Assembly (NCBI RefSeq): GCF_037975245.1
Contig: NC_092568.1
Span: 30,831,501 to 30,895,500, forward strand
Direction: 5' to 3'
From: Apostichopus japonicus
Lineage: Eukaryota; Echinodermata; Holothuroidea; Aspidochirotida; Stichopodidae
DNA: 64,000 nt
The stretch's first letter is position 1; every line of letters starts with the position of its first letter. The notes beneath the pieces were generated by a model. That model had not been told where the DNA came from. It searched no databases and saw nothing but the letters and a program-made list of their open reading frames with translations. Both the position numbers and the translations under genes were made by a program. Below are positions 1-14,400 of the stretch, in pieces.

Positions 1-190
1 AATTGCCTCAATTGACCCAATTTTTTCACCACATGTACTTCCATTCATGCTCTTCAACATGAAAGCCACAAAAAACTAGATTATGATTGATAACAGGTCA
101 CAAAAGATGTTCTCCTGCTGCTTTTTGGCACTTTTCCTGAGGGAGAACAATCGAGCGGATTGATATAGACTCTAATAGGAGTATGCCACC

Positions 191-1987
191 TTAAGTGAGA
201 GTTGAATTTTTTTTTTTTTTCCAAAATGATACTTTTCATAGTCGTCACAATATAAACCACAACAGAATTATATGCAATTATCATTTTAGGTCCATAAAGA
301 TGTATTTTCAGAGATTTCAGTATGCACGGTGCAGTGTGTAAATACACATATGAGCAATACTGTGTAAGCAGTAACCAGGTCTATGTCTGCAACAACACTT
401 CCAGTCACCAATTTTGATAAGCTTGACCAATTTGGGTGCATCTATGATTCTTGCAGGTATTATTGGTATCCCTGATCACAATCCACTTGGTCTGGCTTGC
501 CCTACCTGCAGAAACATCATCCATAGAAGGGTTAGCGGTGAGGGCTTTTTCGTCTCTGGCTCTGAAAAGTGATGAAAACTACTTTTGTTTAGCTCAGCAG
601 ATTCCTCACAAACTGACCCACAGGACATACCCCAATGTATTCCTGAACTGTTTGGAACATGTTAAACTGATATTGCATGTCACTCCAGTGCAACTGTTAA
701 GTTACTAAGAATAAAAGAAGAGAATTGAAGGTGTTCTTTGCCAAAACTGGATCATCGGGATTTGTAAACAACAGCCTCACTGTAACAGTATTACAGCAGT
801 CAAAAGGAAAGCTTACTGGAATGCTATCTAGATACACTGTTCACCTCAATAGCATATCCAGTCCATTTAAAGGTTTGTGCATAGGTTGTTACAATGTATT
901 AAAGACAGTTATAAGAGAAGAGAGGTGGATAGGGGGGCATATTTCATGATAAAACATTCAAATTTGTTGCTCGGCAGAGAACAACAACGTCAAATTACCT
1001 TATTCTCCATTGGTGGCAAGCACTGGTTCCTATAGTTACTACAGTAGATCTCCCATGGAAGCATCAGGATATCTCTTTCTGCTGTCAGAGTTGTTTGGGA
1101 TTTGTTGTTACCTCATCTAACCAGTTGAGTCCATTGATACCACACCCATTCAAAGTATATCGCTGTGCATGCTGAGGACTTAGCACATCAACTTTCTCTG
1201 AAATTGACAAAACAACAGAAAACTAATGAGGAGTGAATAGGCTCAAAACCCCCTTGATGCACATTGGCAGAAGCAGAATATGCATACCTTTGTGGATTAT
1301 TTGCTAAATAAGACTCAAAACATTCTCTGTGCAAGGTATTAACCCTCAGCAGCCACTCCACTTAGGATACAGACCTCATACAACATTGTGCTACAGCTGG
1401 TGTAGACTTGGTCTAGGATACTAACGTAGCGCCATTATGAACCTGAGGCCTAGGCCTAAGCTAACAACATTAGGGGTATTTCATGCATTGAAACTGAGTT
1501 TTTGTCCTTAGTTAAACACCAGGTACTTCCAGCTTTAGCAAAAATAACCTAAAGTATGATTACCATGTAATTTAGGTGCCCACAGATGTCAAATTTCACT
1601 GAACTTAGTCGTTCATGTCACACACACTGCAGCCTTTTTGGTCTGATTCTGAGGGATTTTGAATTTCGTGCATTTGGCACCTACTTAGCAGCTTCAAGGC
1701 AGGAATCATACTACGGAAGCTTTGGTAGGTCAAGGCTTAATGACCCAATAGTTTATTGGGGAGGAAAACTGGTTAGAAATGCTCAGAAGGCTGTTCTAGT
1801 CTAATGTATGGACACGCACATGCTCTTTGTGGTACTTTAAGGCTGTAATACTAATTTATGCGTAAAAATCACCCAAGCGTGAAATTTTCTGACGTTTGCT
1901 TGAAAACCATTTTTACACACCATAGCAACTACTTTGATCCAAAATTGGGACTTCTAGCACTTAAAATGAAAAATTTGGCATTTTTGC
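191..1987. repeat. Representative 1797-bp backbone of the array unit
   Basis: This is the part of the unit outside the TIR element, from one TTAA to the base before the next. It opens with TTAAGTGAGAG and a 14-T run. It contains several open frames of 70-85 codons (for example 451-708, 725-949 and 1586-1804, all plus). Only the 1586 frame begins with ATG; the other two begin with TTG. None shows a domain I recognise, and they are kept between copies only because the copies are nearly identical. An AATAAA lies just after the 451-708 frame (about 710-715), which may be chance. A short ACGC/CpG-poor, AT-rich composition runs throughout. It could be a noncoding satellite or could hold exons of an unknown transcript; the sequence alone does not decide. 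Confidence 0.85.
1446..1457. repeat. 12-bp perfect palindrome in each array unit
   Basis: AGGCCTAGGCCT reads identically on both strands and recurs every 2268 bp at the same unit position. It is a possible dimeric protein-binding site or a short cruciform seed, but no function is shown. Confidence 0.6.
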
Positions 1988-1991
1988 TTAA

Positions 1992-2458
1992 GGTAGCATA
2001 CGCCCATTAAAAGCCCCATTGACTTACACACTAAATCACAAAAGTAATGTGGTCTCTAAGTCTAGATAGAAGTTTTCACTAGCTTAACGCTACCCATCAC
2101 CGGATAGCTGACAAGTTGGCCTTTCATGGCACCATCAATTTTCCGTACCATGACCATGAAAATTTTTTGCTATCCGAGCCGGAAGTTTTCGTCACTTGTA
2201 AACAAACCTCTTCACTCAGTGGTAAACAAATTTCCTACGCTGCTCCTGGGAAGCCTAAAGGGGTCTAAAATTGCCTCAATTGACCCAATTTTTTCACCAC
2301 ATGTACTTCCATTCATGCTCTTCAACATGAAAGCCACAAAAAACTAGATTATGATTGATAACAGGTCACAAAAGATGTTCTCCTGCTGCTTTTTGGCACT
2401 TTTCCTGAGGGAGAACAATCGAGCGGATTGATATAGACTCTAATAGGAGTATGCCACC
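1992..2458. mobile_element. 467-bp TTAA-flanked TIR element (MITE-like), representative copy
   Basis: The ends are imperfect inverted repeats. The left end reads GGTAGCATACGCCCATTAAA; the right end read inward on the other strand is GGTGGCATACTCCTATTAGA, differing at four or five positions over about 21 bp. Both ends are flanked by TTAA (1988-1991 and 2459-2462), the target-site duplication typical of piggyBac-type elements. TTAA sits inside the palindrome CTTAAG, so a TA duplication (Tc1/mariner-like) cannot be excluded. There is no transposase, so the element would be non-autonomous. Other full copies: 4260-4726, 6528-6994, 8796-9262, 11064-11530, 13332-13798, 15600-16066, 19665-20131, 21933-22399, 24201-24667, 26469-26935, 28737-29203, 31005-31471, 33273-33739 and 35541-36007. 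The right part of another copy lies at 1-190. Assignment as a transposon rests on the TIRs together with the empty site at 17864. Confidence 0.72.
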
Positions 2459-5400
2459 TTAAGTGAGAGTTGAATTTTTTTTTTTTTTCCAAAATGATAC
2501 TTTTCATAGTCGTCACAATATAAACCACAACAGAATTATATGCAATTATCATTTTAGGTCCATAAAGATGTATTTTCAGAGATTTCAGTATGCACGGTGC
2601 AGTGTGTAAATACACATATGAGCAATACTGTGTAAGCAGTAACCAGGTCTATGTCTGCAACAACACTTCCAGTCACCAATTTTGATAAGCTTGACCAATT
2701 TGGGTGCATCTATGATTCTTGCAGGTATTATTGGTATCCCTGATCACAATCCACTTGGTCTGGCTTGCCCTACCTGCAGAAACATCATCCATAGAAGGGT
2801 TAGCGGTGAGGGCTTTTTCGTCTCTGGCTCTGAAAAGTGATGAAAACTACTTTTGTTTAGCTCAGCAGATTCCTCACAAACTGACCCACAGGACATACCC
2901 CAATGTATTCCTGAACTGTTTGGAACATGTTAAACTGATATTGCATGTCACTCCAGTGCAACTGTTAAGTTACTAAGAATAAAAGAAGAGAATTGAAGGT
3001 GTTCTTTGCCAAAACTGGATCATCGGGATTTGTAAACAACAGCCTCACTGTAACAGTATTACAGCAGTCAAAAGGAAAGCTTACTGGAATGCTATCTAGA
3101 TACACTGTTCACCTCAATAGCATATCCAGTCCATTTAAAGGTTTGTGCATAGGTTGTTACAATGTATTAAAGACAGTTATAAGAGAAGAGAGGTGGATAG
3201 GGGGGCATATTTCATGATAAAACATTCAAATTTGTTGCTCGGCAGAGAACAACAACGTCAAATTACCTTATTCTCCATTGGTGGCAAGCACTGGTTCCTA
3301 TAGTTACTACAGTAGATCTCCCATGGAAGCATCAGGATATCTCTTTCTGCTGTCAGAGTTGTTTGGGATTTGTTGTTACCTCATCTAACCAGTTGAGTCC
3401 ATTGATACCACACCCATTCAAAGTATATCGCTGTGCATGCTGAGGACTTAGCACATCAACTTTCTCTGAAATTGACAAAACAACAGAAAACTAATGAGGA
3501 GTGAATAGGCTCAAAACCCCCTTGATGCACATTGGCAGAAGCAGAATATGCATACCTTTGTGGATTATTTGCTAAATAAGACTCAAAACATTCTCTGTGC
3601 AAGGTATTAACCCTCAGCAGCCACTCCACTTAGGATACAGACCTCATACAACATTGTGCTACAGCTGGTGTAGACTTGGTCTAGGATACTAACGTAGCGC
3701 CATTATGAACCTGAGGCCTAGGCCTAAGCTAACAACATTAGGGGTATTTCATGCATTGAAACTGAGTTTTTGTCCTTAGTTAAACACCAGGTACTTCCAG
3801 CTTTAGCAAAAATAACCTAAAGTATGATTACCATGTAATTTAGGTGCCCACAGATGTCAAATTTCACTGAACTTAGTCGTTCATGTCACACACACTGCAG
3901 CCTTTTTGGTCTGATTCTGAGGGATTTTGAATTTCGTGCATTTGGCACCTACTTAGCAGCTTCAAGGCAGGAATCATACTACGGAAGCTTTGGTAGGTCA
4001 AGGCTTAATGACCCAATAGTTTATTGGGGAGGAAAACTGGTTAGAAATGCTCAGAAGGCTGTTCTAGTCTAATGTATGGACACGCACATGCTCTTTGTGG
4101 TACTTTAAGGCTGTAATACTAATTTATGCGTAAAAATCACCCAAGCGTGAAATTTTCTGACGTTTGCTTGAAAACCATTTTTACACACCATAGCAACTAC
4201 TTTGATCCAAAATTGGGACTTCTAGCACTTAAAATGAAAAATTTGGCATTTTTGCTTAAGGTAGCATACGCCCATTAAAAGCCCCATTGACTTACACACT
4301 AAATCACAAAAGTAATGTGGTCTCTAAGTCTAGATAGAAGTTTTCACTAGCTTAACGCTACCCATCACCGGATAGCTGACAAGTTGGCCTTTCATGGCAC
4401 CATCAATTTTCCGTACCATGACCATGAAAATTTTTTGCTATCCGAGCCGGAAGTTTTCGTCACTTGTAAACAAACCTCTTCACTCAGTGGTAAACAAATT
4501 TCCTACGCTGCTCCTGGGAAGCCTATAGGGGTCTAAAATTGCCTCAATTGACCCAATTTTTTCACCACATGTACTTCCATTCATGCTCTTCAACATGAAA
4601 GCCACAAAAAACTAGATTATGATTGATAACAGGTCACAAAAGATGTTCTCCTGCTGCTTTTTGGCACTTTTCCTGAGGGAGAACAATCGAGCGGATTGAT
4701 ATAGACTCTAATAGGAGTATGCCACCTTAAGTGAGAGTTGAATTTTTTTTTTTTTTCCAAAATGATACTTTTCATAGTCGTCACAATATAAACCACAACA
4801 GAATTATATGCAATTATCATTTTAGGTCCATAAAGATGTATTTTCAGAGATTTCAGTATGCACGGTGCAGTGTGTAAATACACATATGAGCAATACTGTG
4901 TAAGCAGTAACCAGGTCTATGTCTGCAACAACACTTCCAGTCACCAATTTTGATAAGCTTGACCAATTTGGGTGCATCTATGATTCTTGCAGGTATTATT
5001 GGTATCCCTGATCACAATCCACTTGGTCTGGCTTGCCCTACCTGCAGAAACATCATCCATAGAAGGGTTAGCGGTGAGGGCTTTTTCGTCTCTGGCTCTG
5101 AAAAGTGATGAAAACTACTTTTGTTTAGCTCAGCAGATTCCTCACAAACTGACCCACAGGACATACCCCAATGTATTCCTGAACTGTTTGGAACATGTTA
5201 AACTGATATTGCATGTCACTCCAGTGCAACTGTTAAGTTACTAAGAATAAAAGAAGAGAATTGAAGGTGTTCTTTGCCAAAACTGGATCATCGGGATTTG
5301 TAAACAACAGCCTCACTGTAACAGTATTACAGCAGTCAAAAGGAAAGCTTACTGGAATGCTATCTAGATACACTGTTCACCTCAATAGCATATCCAGTCC

Positions 5401-8400
5401 ATTTAAAGGTTTGTGCATAGGTTGTTACAATGTATTAAAGACAGTTATAAGAGAAGAGAGGTGGATAGGGGGGCATATTTCATGATAAAACATTCAAATT
5501 TGTTGCTCGGCAGAGAACAACAACGTCAAATTACCTTATTCTCCATTGGTGGCAAGCACTGGTTCCTATAGTTACTACAGTAGATCTCCCATGGAAGCAT
5601 CAGGATATCTCTTTCTGCTGTCAGAGTTGTTTGGGATTTGTTGTTACCTCATCTAACCAGTTGAGTCCATTGATACCACACCCATTCAAAGTATATCGCT
5701 GTGCATGCTGAGGACTTAGCACATCAACTTTCTCTGAAATTGACAAAACAACAGAAAACTAATGAGGAGTGAATAGGCTCAAAACCCCCTTGATGCACAT
5801 TGGCAGAAGCAGAATATGCATACCTTTGTGGATTATTTGCTAAATAAGACTCAAAACATTCTCTGTGCAAGGTATTAACCCTCAGCAGCCACTCCACTTA
5901 GGATACAGACCTCATACAACATTGTGCTACAGCTGGTGTAGACTTGGTCTAGGATACTAACGTAGCGCCATTATGAACCTGAGGCCTAGGCCTAAGCTAA
6001 CAACATTAGGGGTATTTCATGCATTGAAACTGAGTTTTTGTCCTTAGTTAAACACCAGGTACTTCCAGCTTTAGCAAAAATAACCTAAAGTATGATTACC
6101 ATGTAATTTAGGTGCCCACAGATGTCAAATTTCACTGAACTTAGTCGTTCATGTCACACACACTGCAGCCTTTTTGGTCTGATTCTGAGGGATTTTGAAT
6201 TTCGTGCATTTGGCACCTACTTAGCAGCTTCAAGGCAGGAATCATACTACGGAAGCTTTGGTAGGTCAAGGCTTAATGACCCAATAGTTTATTGGGGAGG
6301 AAAACTGGTTAGAAATGCTCAGAAGGCTGTTCTAGTCTAATGTATGGACACGCACATGCTCTTTGTGGTACTTTAAGGCTGTAATACTAATTTATGCGTA
6401 AAAATCACCCAAGCGTGAAATTTTCTGACGTTTGCTTGAAAACCATTTTTACACACCATAGCAACTACTTTGATCCAAAATTGGGACTTCTAGCACTTAA
6501 AATGAAAAATTTGGCATTTTTGCTTAAGGTAGCATACGCCCATTAAAAGCCCCATTGACTTACACACTAAATCACAAAAGTAATGTGGTCTCTAAGTCTA
6601 GATAGAAGTTTTCACTAGCTTAACGCTACCCATCACCGGATAGCTGACAAGTTGGCCTTTCATGGCACCATCAATTTTCCGTACCATGACCATGAAAATT
6701 TTTTGCTATCCGAGCCGGAAGTTTTCGTCACTTGTAAACAAACCTCTTCACTCAGTGGTAAACAAATTTCCTACGCTGCTCCTGGGAAGCCTAAAGGGGT
6801 CTAAAATTGCCTCAATTGACCCAATTTTTTCACCACATGTACTTCCATTCATGCTCTTCAACATGAAAGCCACAAAAAACTAGATTATGATTGATAACAG
6901 GTCACAAAAGATGTTCTCCTGCTGCTTTTTGGCACTTTTCCTGAGGGAGAACAATCGAGCGGATTGATATAGACTCTAATAGGAGTATGCCACCTTAAGT
7001 GAGAGTTGAATTTTTTTTTTTTTTCCAAAATGATACTTTTCATAGTCGTCACAATATAAACCACAACAGAATTATATGCAATTATCATTTTAGGTCCATA
7101 AAGATGTATTTTCAGAGATTTCAGTATGCACGGTGCAGTGTGTAAATACACATATGAGCAATACTGTGTAAGCAGTAACCAGGTCTATGTCTGCAACAAC
7201 ACTTCCAGTCACCAATTTTGATAAGCTTGACCAATTTGGGTGCATCTATGATTCTTGCAGGTATTATTGGTATCCCTGATCACAATCCACTTGGTCTGGC
7301 TTGCCCTACCTGCAGAAACATCATCCATAGAAGGGTTAGCGGTGAGGGCTTTTTCGTCTCTGGCTCTGAAAAGTGATGAAAACTACTTTTGTTTAGCTCA
7401 GCAGATTCCTCACAAACTGACCCACAGGACATACCCCAATGTATTCCTGAACTGTTTGGAACATGTTAAACTGATATTGCATGTCACTCCAGTGCAACTG
7501 TTAAGTTACTAAGAATAAAAGAAGAGAATTGAAGGTGTTCTTTGCCAAAACTGGATCATCGGGATTTGTAAACAACAGCCTCACTGTAACAGTATTACAG
7601 CAGTCAAAAGGAAAGCTTACTGGAATGCTATCTAGATACACTGTTCACCTCAATAGCATATCCAGTCCATTTAAAGGTTTGTGCATAGGTTGTTACAATG
7701 TATTAAAGACAGTTATAAGAGAAGAGAGGTGGATAGGGGGGCATATTTCATGATAAAACATTCAAATTTGTTGCTCGGCAGAGAACAACAACGTCAAATT
7801 ACCTTATTCTCCATTGGTGGCAAGCACTGGTTCCTATAGTTACTACAGTAGATCTCCCATGGAAGCATCAGGATATCTCTTTCTGCTGTCAGAGTTGTTT
7901 GGGATTTGTTGTTACCTCATCTAACCAGTTGAGTCCATTGATACCACACCCATTCAAAGTATATCGCTGTGCATGCTGAGGACTTAGCACATCAACTTTC
8001 TCTGAAATTGACAAAACAACAGAAAACTAATGAGGAGTGAATAGGCTCAAAACCCCCTTGATGCACATTGGCAGAAGCAGAATATGCATACCTTTGTGGA
8101 TTATTTGCTAAATAAGACTCAAAACATTCTCTGTGCAAGGTATTAACCCTCAGCAGCCACTCCACTTAGGATACAGACCTCATACAACATTGTGCTACAG
8201 CTGGTGTAGACTTGGTCTAGGATACTAACGTAGCGCCATTATGAACCTGAGGCCTAGGCCTAAGCTAACAACATTAGGGGTATTTCATGCATTGAAACTG
8301 AGTTTTTGTCCTTAGTTAAACACCAGGTACTTCCAGCTTTAGCAAAAATAACCTAAAGTATGATTACCATGTAATTTAGGTGCCCACAGATGTCAAATTT

Positions 8401-11400
8401 CACTGAACTTAGTCGTTCATGTCACACACACTGCAGCCTTTTTGGTCTGATTCTGAGGGATTTTGAATTTCGTGCATTTGGCACCTACTTAGCAGCTTCA
8501 AGGCAGGAATCATACTACGGAAGCTTTGGTAGGTCAAGGCTTAATGACCCAATAGTTTATTGGGGAGGAAAACTGGTTAGAAATGCTCAGAAGGCTGTTC
8601 TAGTCTAATGTATGGACACGCACATGCTCTTTGTGGTACTTTAAGGCTGTAATACTAATTTATGCGTAAAAATCACCCAAGCGTGAAATTTTCTGACGTT
8701 TGCTTGAAAACCATTTTTACACACCATAGCAACTACTTTGATCCAAAATTGGGACTTCTAGCACTTAAAATGAAAAATTTGGCATTTTTGCTTAAGGTAG
8801 CATACGCCCATTAAAAGCCCCATTGACTTACACACTAAATCACAAAAGTAATGTGGTCTCTAAGTCTAGATAGAAGTTTTCACTAGCTTAACGCTACCCA
8901 TCACCGGATAGCTGACAAGTTGGCCTTTCATGGCACCATCAATTTTCCGTACCATGACCATGAAAATTTTTTGCTATCCGAGCCGGAAGTTTTCGTCACT
9001 TGTAAACAAACCTCTTCACTCAGTGGTAAACAAATTTCCTACGCTGCTCCTGGGAAGCCTAAAGGGGTCTAAAATTGCCTCAATTGACCCAATTTTTTCA
9101 CCACATGTACTTCCATTCATGCTCTTCAACATGAAAGCCACAAAAAACTAGATTATGATTGATAACAGGTCACAAAAGATGTTCTCCTGCTGCTTTTTGG
9201 CACTTTTCCTGAGGGAGAACAATCGAGCGGATTGATATAGACTCTAATAGGAGTATGCCACCTTAAGTGAGAGTTGAATTTTTTTTTTTTTTCCAAAATG
9301 ATACTTTTCATAGTCGTCACAATATAAACCACAACAGAATTATATGCAATTATCATTTTAGGTCCATAAAGATGTATTTTCAGAGATTTCAGTATGCACG
9401 GTGCAGTGTGTAAATACACATATGAGCAATACTGTGTAAGCAGTAACCAGGTCTATGTCTGCAACAACACTTCCAGTCACCAATTTTGATAAGCTTGACC
9501 AATTTGGGTGCATCTATGATTCTTGCAGGTATTATTGGTATCCCTGATCACAATCCACTTGGTCTGGCTTGCCCTACCTGCAGAAACATCATCCATAGAA
9601 GGGTTAGCGGTGAGGGCTTTTTCGTCTCTGGCTCTGAAAAGTGATGAAAACTACTTTTGTTTAGCTCAGCAGATTCCTCACAAACTGACCCACAGGACAT
9701 ACCCCAATGTATTCCTGAACTGTTTGGAACATGTTAAACTGATATTGCATGTCACTCCAGTGCAACTGTTAAGTTACTAAGAATAAAAGAAGAGAATTGA
9801 AGGTGTTCTTTGCCAAAACTGGATCATCGGGATTTGTAAACAACAGCCTCACTGTAACAGTATTACAGCAGTCAAAAGGAAAGCTTACTGGAATGCTATC
9901 TAGATACACTGTTCACCTCAATAGCATATCCAGTCCATTTAAAGGTTTGTGCATAGGTTGTTACAATGTATTAAAGACAGTTATAAGAGAAGAGAGGTGG
10001 ATAGGGGGGCATATTTCATGATAAAACATTCAAATTTGTTGCTCGGCAGAGAACAACAACGTCAAATTACCTTATTCTCCATTGGTGGCAAGCACTGGTT
10101 CCTATAGTTACTACAGTAGATCTCCCATGGAAGCATCAGGATATCTCTTTCTGCTGTCAGAGTTGTTTGGGATTTGTTGTTACCTCATCTAACCAGTTGA
10201 GTCCATTGATACCACACCCATTCAAAGTATATCGCTGTGCATGCTGAGGACTTAGCACATCAACTTTCTCTGAAATTGACAAAACAACAGAAAACTAATG
10301 AGGAGTGAATAGGCTCAAAACCCCCTTGATGCACATTGGCAGAAGCAGAATATGCATACCTTTGTGGATTATTTGCTAAATAAGACTCAAAACATTCTCT
10401 GTGCAAGGTATTAACCCTCAGCAGCCACTCCACTTAGGATACAGACCTCATACAACATTGTGCTACAGCTGGTGTAGACTTGGTCTAGGATACTAACGTA
10501 GCGCCATTATGAACCTGAGGCCTAGGCCTAAGCTAACAACATTAGGGGTATTTCATGCATTGAAACTGAGTTTTTGTCCTTAGTTAAACACCAGGTACTT
10601 CCAGCTTTAGCAAAAATAACCTAAAGTATGATTACCATGTAATTTAGGTGCCCACAGATGTCAAATTTCACTGAACTTAGTCGTTCATGTCACACACACT
10701 GCAGCCTTTTTGGTCTGATTCTGAGGGATTTTGAATTTCGTGCATTTGGCACCTACTTAGCAGCTTCAAGGCAGGAATCATACTACGGAAGCTTTGGTAG
10801 GTCAAGGCTTAATGACCCAATAGTTTATTGGGGAGGAAAACTGGTTAGAAATGCTCAGAAGGCTGTTCTAGTCTAATGTATGGACACGCACATGCTCTTT
10901 GTGGTACTTTAAGGCTGTAATACTAATTTATGCGTAAAAATCACCCAAGCGTGAAATTTTCTGACGTTTGCTTGAAAACCATTTTTACACACCATAGCAA
11001 CTACTTTGATCCAAAATTGGGACTTCTAGCACTTAAAATGAAAAATTTGGCATTTTTGCTTAAGGTAGCATACGCCCATTAAAAGCCCCATTGACTTACA
11101 CACTAAATCACAAAAGTAATGTGGTCTCTAAGTCTAGATAGAAGTTTTCACTAGCTTAACGCTACCCATCACCGGATAGCTGACAAGTTGGCCTTTCATG
11201 GCACCATCAATTTTCCGTACCATGACCATGAAAATTTTTTGCTATCCGAGCCGGAAGTTTTCGTCACTTGTAAACAAACCTCTTCACTCAGTGGTAAACA
11301 AATTTCCTACGCTGCTCCTGGGAAGCCTAAAGGGGTCTAAAATTGCCTCAATTGACCCAATTTTTTCACCACATGTACTTCCATTCATGCTCTTCAACAT

Positions 11401-14400
11401 GAAAGCCACAAAAAACTAGATTATGATTGATAACAGGTCACAAAAGATGTTCTCCTGCTGCTTTTTGGCACTTTTCCTGAGGGAGAACAATCGAGCGGAT
11501 TGATATAGACTCTAATAGGAGTATGCCACCTTAAGTGAGAGTTGAATTTTTTTTTTTTTTCCAAAATGATACTTTTCATAGTCGTCACAATATAAACCAC
11601 AACAGAATTATATGCAATTATCATTTTAGGTCCATAAAGATGTATTTTCAGAGATTTCAGTATGCACGGTGCAGTGTGTAAATACACATATGAGCAATAC
11701 TGTGTAAGCAGTAACCAGGTCTATGTCTGCAACAACACTTCCAGTCACCAATTTTGATAAGCTTGACCAATTTGGGTGCATCTATGATTCTTGCAGGTAT
11801 TATTGGTATCCCTGATCACAATCCACTTGGTCTGGCTTGCCCTACCTGCAGAAACATCATCCATAGAAGGGTTAGCGGTGAGGGCTTTTTCGTCTCTGGC
11901 TCTGAAAAGTGATGAAAACTACTTTTGTTTAGCTCAGCAGATTCCTCACAAACTGACCCACAGGACATACCCCAATGTATTCCTGAACTGTTTGGAACAT
12001 GTTAAACTGATATTGCATGTCACTCCAGTGCAACTGTTAAGTTACTAAGAATAAAAGAAGAGAATTGAAGGTGTTCTTTGCCAAAACTGGATCATCGGGA
12101 TTTGTAAACAACAGCCTCACTGTAACAGTATTACAGCAGTCAAAAGGAAAGCTTACTGGAATGCTATCTAGATACACTGTTCACCTCAATAGCATATCCA
12201 GTCCATTTAAAGGTTTGTGCATAGGTTGTTACAATGTATTAAAGACAGTTATAAGAGAAGAGAGGTGGATAGGGGGGCATATTTCATGATAAAACATTCA
12301 AATTTGTTGCTCGGCAGAGAACAACAACGTCAAATTACCTTATTCTCCATTGGTGGCAAGCACTGGTTCCTATAGTTACTACAGTAGATCTCCCATGGAA
12401 GCATCAGGATATCTCTTTCTGCTGTCAGAGTTGTTTGGGATTTGTTGTTACCTCATCTAACCAGTTGAGTCCATTGATACCACACCCATTCAAAGTATAT
12501 CGCTGTGCATGCTGAGGACTTAGCACATCAACTTTCTCTGAAATTGACAAAACAACAGAAAACTAATGAGGAGTGAATAGGCTCAAAACCCCCTTGATGC
12601 ACATTGGCAGAAGCAGAATATGCATACCTTTGTGGATTATTTGCTAAATAAGACTCAAAACATTCTCTGTGCAAGGTATTAACCCTCAGCAGCCACTCCA
12701 CTTAGGATACAGACCTCATACAACATTGTGCTACAGCTGGTGTAGACTTGGTCTAGGATACTAACGTAGCGCCATTATGAACCTGAGGCCTAGGCCTAAG
12801 CTAACAACATTAGGGGTATTTCATGCATTGAAACTGAGTTTTTGTCCTTAGTTAAACACCAGGTACTTCCAGCTTTAGCAAAAATAACCTAAAGTATGAT
12901 TACCATGTAATTTAGGTGCCCACAGATGTCAAATTTCACTGAACTTAGTCGTTCATGTCACACACACTGCAGCCTTTTTGGTCTGATTCTGAGGGATTTT
13001 GAATTTCGTGCATTTGGCACCTACTTAGCAGCTTCAAGGCAGGAATCATACTACGGAAGCTTTGGTAGGTCAAGGCTTAATGACCCAATAGTTTATTGGG
13101 GAGGAAAACTGGTTAGAAATGCTCAGAAGGCTGTTCTAGTCTAATGTATGGACACGCACATGCTCTTTGTGGTACTTTAAGGCTGTAATACTAATTTATG
13201 CGTAAAAATCACCCAAGCGTGAAATTTTCTGACGTTTGCTTGAAAACCATTTTTACACACCATAGCAACTACTTTGATCCAAAATTGGGACTTCTAGCAC
13301 TTAAAATGAAAAATTTGGCATTTTTGCTTAAGGTAGCATACGCCCATTAAAAGCCCCATTGACTTACACACTAAATCACAAAAGTAATGTGGTCTCTAAG
13401 TCTAGATAGAAGTTTTCACTAGCTTAACGCTACCCATCACCGGATAGCTGACAAGTTGGCCTTTCATGGCACCATCAATTTTCCGTACCATGACCATGAA
13501 AATTTTTTGCTATCCGAGCCGGAAGTTTTCGTCACTTGTAAACAAACCTCTTCACTCAGTGGTAAACAAATTTCCTACGCTGCTCCTGGGAAGCCTAAAG
13601 GGGTCTAAAATTGCCTCAATTGACCCAATTTTTTCACCACATGTACTTCCATTCATGCTCTTCAACATGAAAGCCACAAAAAACTAGATTATGATTGATA
13701 ACAGGTCACAAAAGATGTTCTCCTGCTGCTTTTTGGCACTTTTCCTGAGGGAGAACAATCGAGCGGATTGATATAGACTCTAATAGGAGTATGCCACCTT
13801 AAGTGAGAGTTGAATTTTTTTTTTTTTTCCAAAATGATACTTTTCATAGTCGTCACAATATAAACCACAACAGAATTATATGCAATTATCATTTTAGGTC
13901 CATAAAGATGTATTTTCAGAGATTTCAGTATGCACGGTGCAGTGTGTAAATACACATATGAGCAATACTGTGTAAGCAGTAACCAGGTCTATGTCTGCAA
14001 CAACACTTCCAGTCACCAATTTTGATAAGCTTGACCAATTTGGGTGCATCTATGATTCTTGCAGGTATTATTGGTATCCCTGATCACAATCCACTTGGTC
14101 TGGCTTGCCCTACCTGCAGAAACATCATCCATAGAAGGGTTAGCGGTGAGGGCTTTTTCGTCTCTGGCTCTGAAAAGTGATGAAAACTACTTTTGTTTAG
14201 CTCAGCAGATTCCTCACAAACTGACCCACAGGACATACCCCAATGTATTCCTGAACTGTTTGGAACATGTTAAACTGATATTGCATGTCACTCCAGTGCA
14301 ACTGTTAAGTTACTAAGAATAAAAGAAGAGAATTGAAGGTGTTCTTTGCCAAAACTGGATCATCGGGATTTGTAAACAACAGCCTCACTGTAACAGTATT

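Noticed and set aside
81-347. Recurring open frame of 88 codons on the minus strand of each array unit
   Set aside because: It crosses the boundary of the TIR element and the 14-T tract, has no recognised domain, and is conserved only because the units are nearly identical.
451-949. Two plus-strand frames of 85 and 74 codons in each unit, with AATAAA after the first
   Set aside because: Both start with TTG, lie in different frames and have no domain or codon signal I recognise. The frame read from 391 (with CPTC) also has no match I can name.
1586-1804. ATG-started 72-codon frame in each unit
   Set aside because: Short, no recognised domain, no splice or promoter context; treated as chance.
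2126-2347. 73-codon frame inside the TIR element
   Set aside because: Too short for a transposase and broken by the A-to-T change at 4526 in one copy, so it is not under evident constraint.
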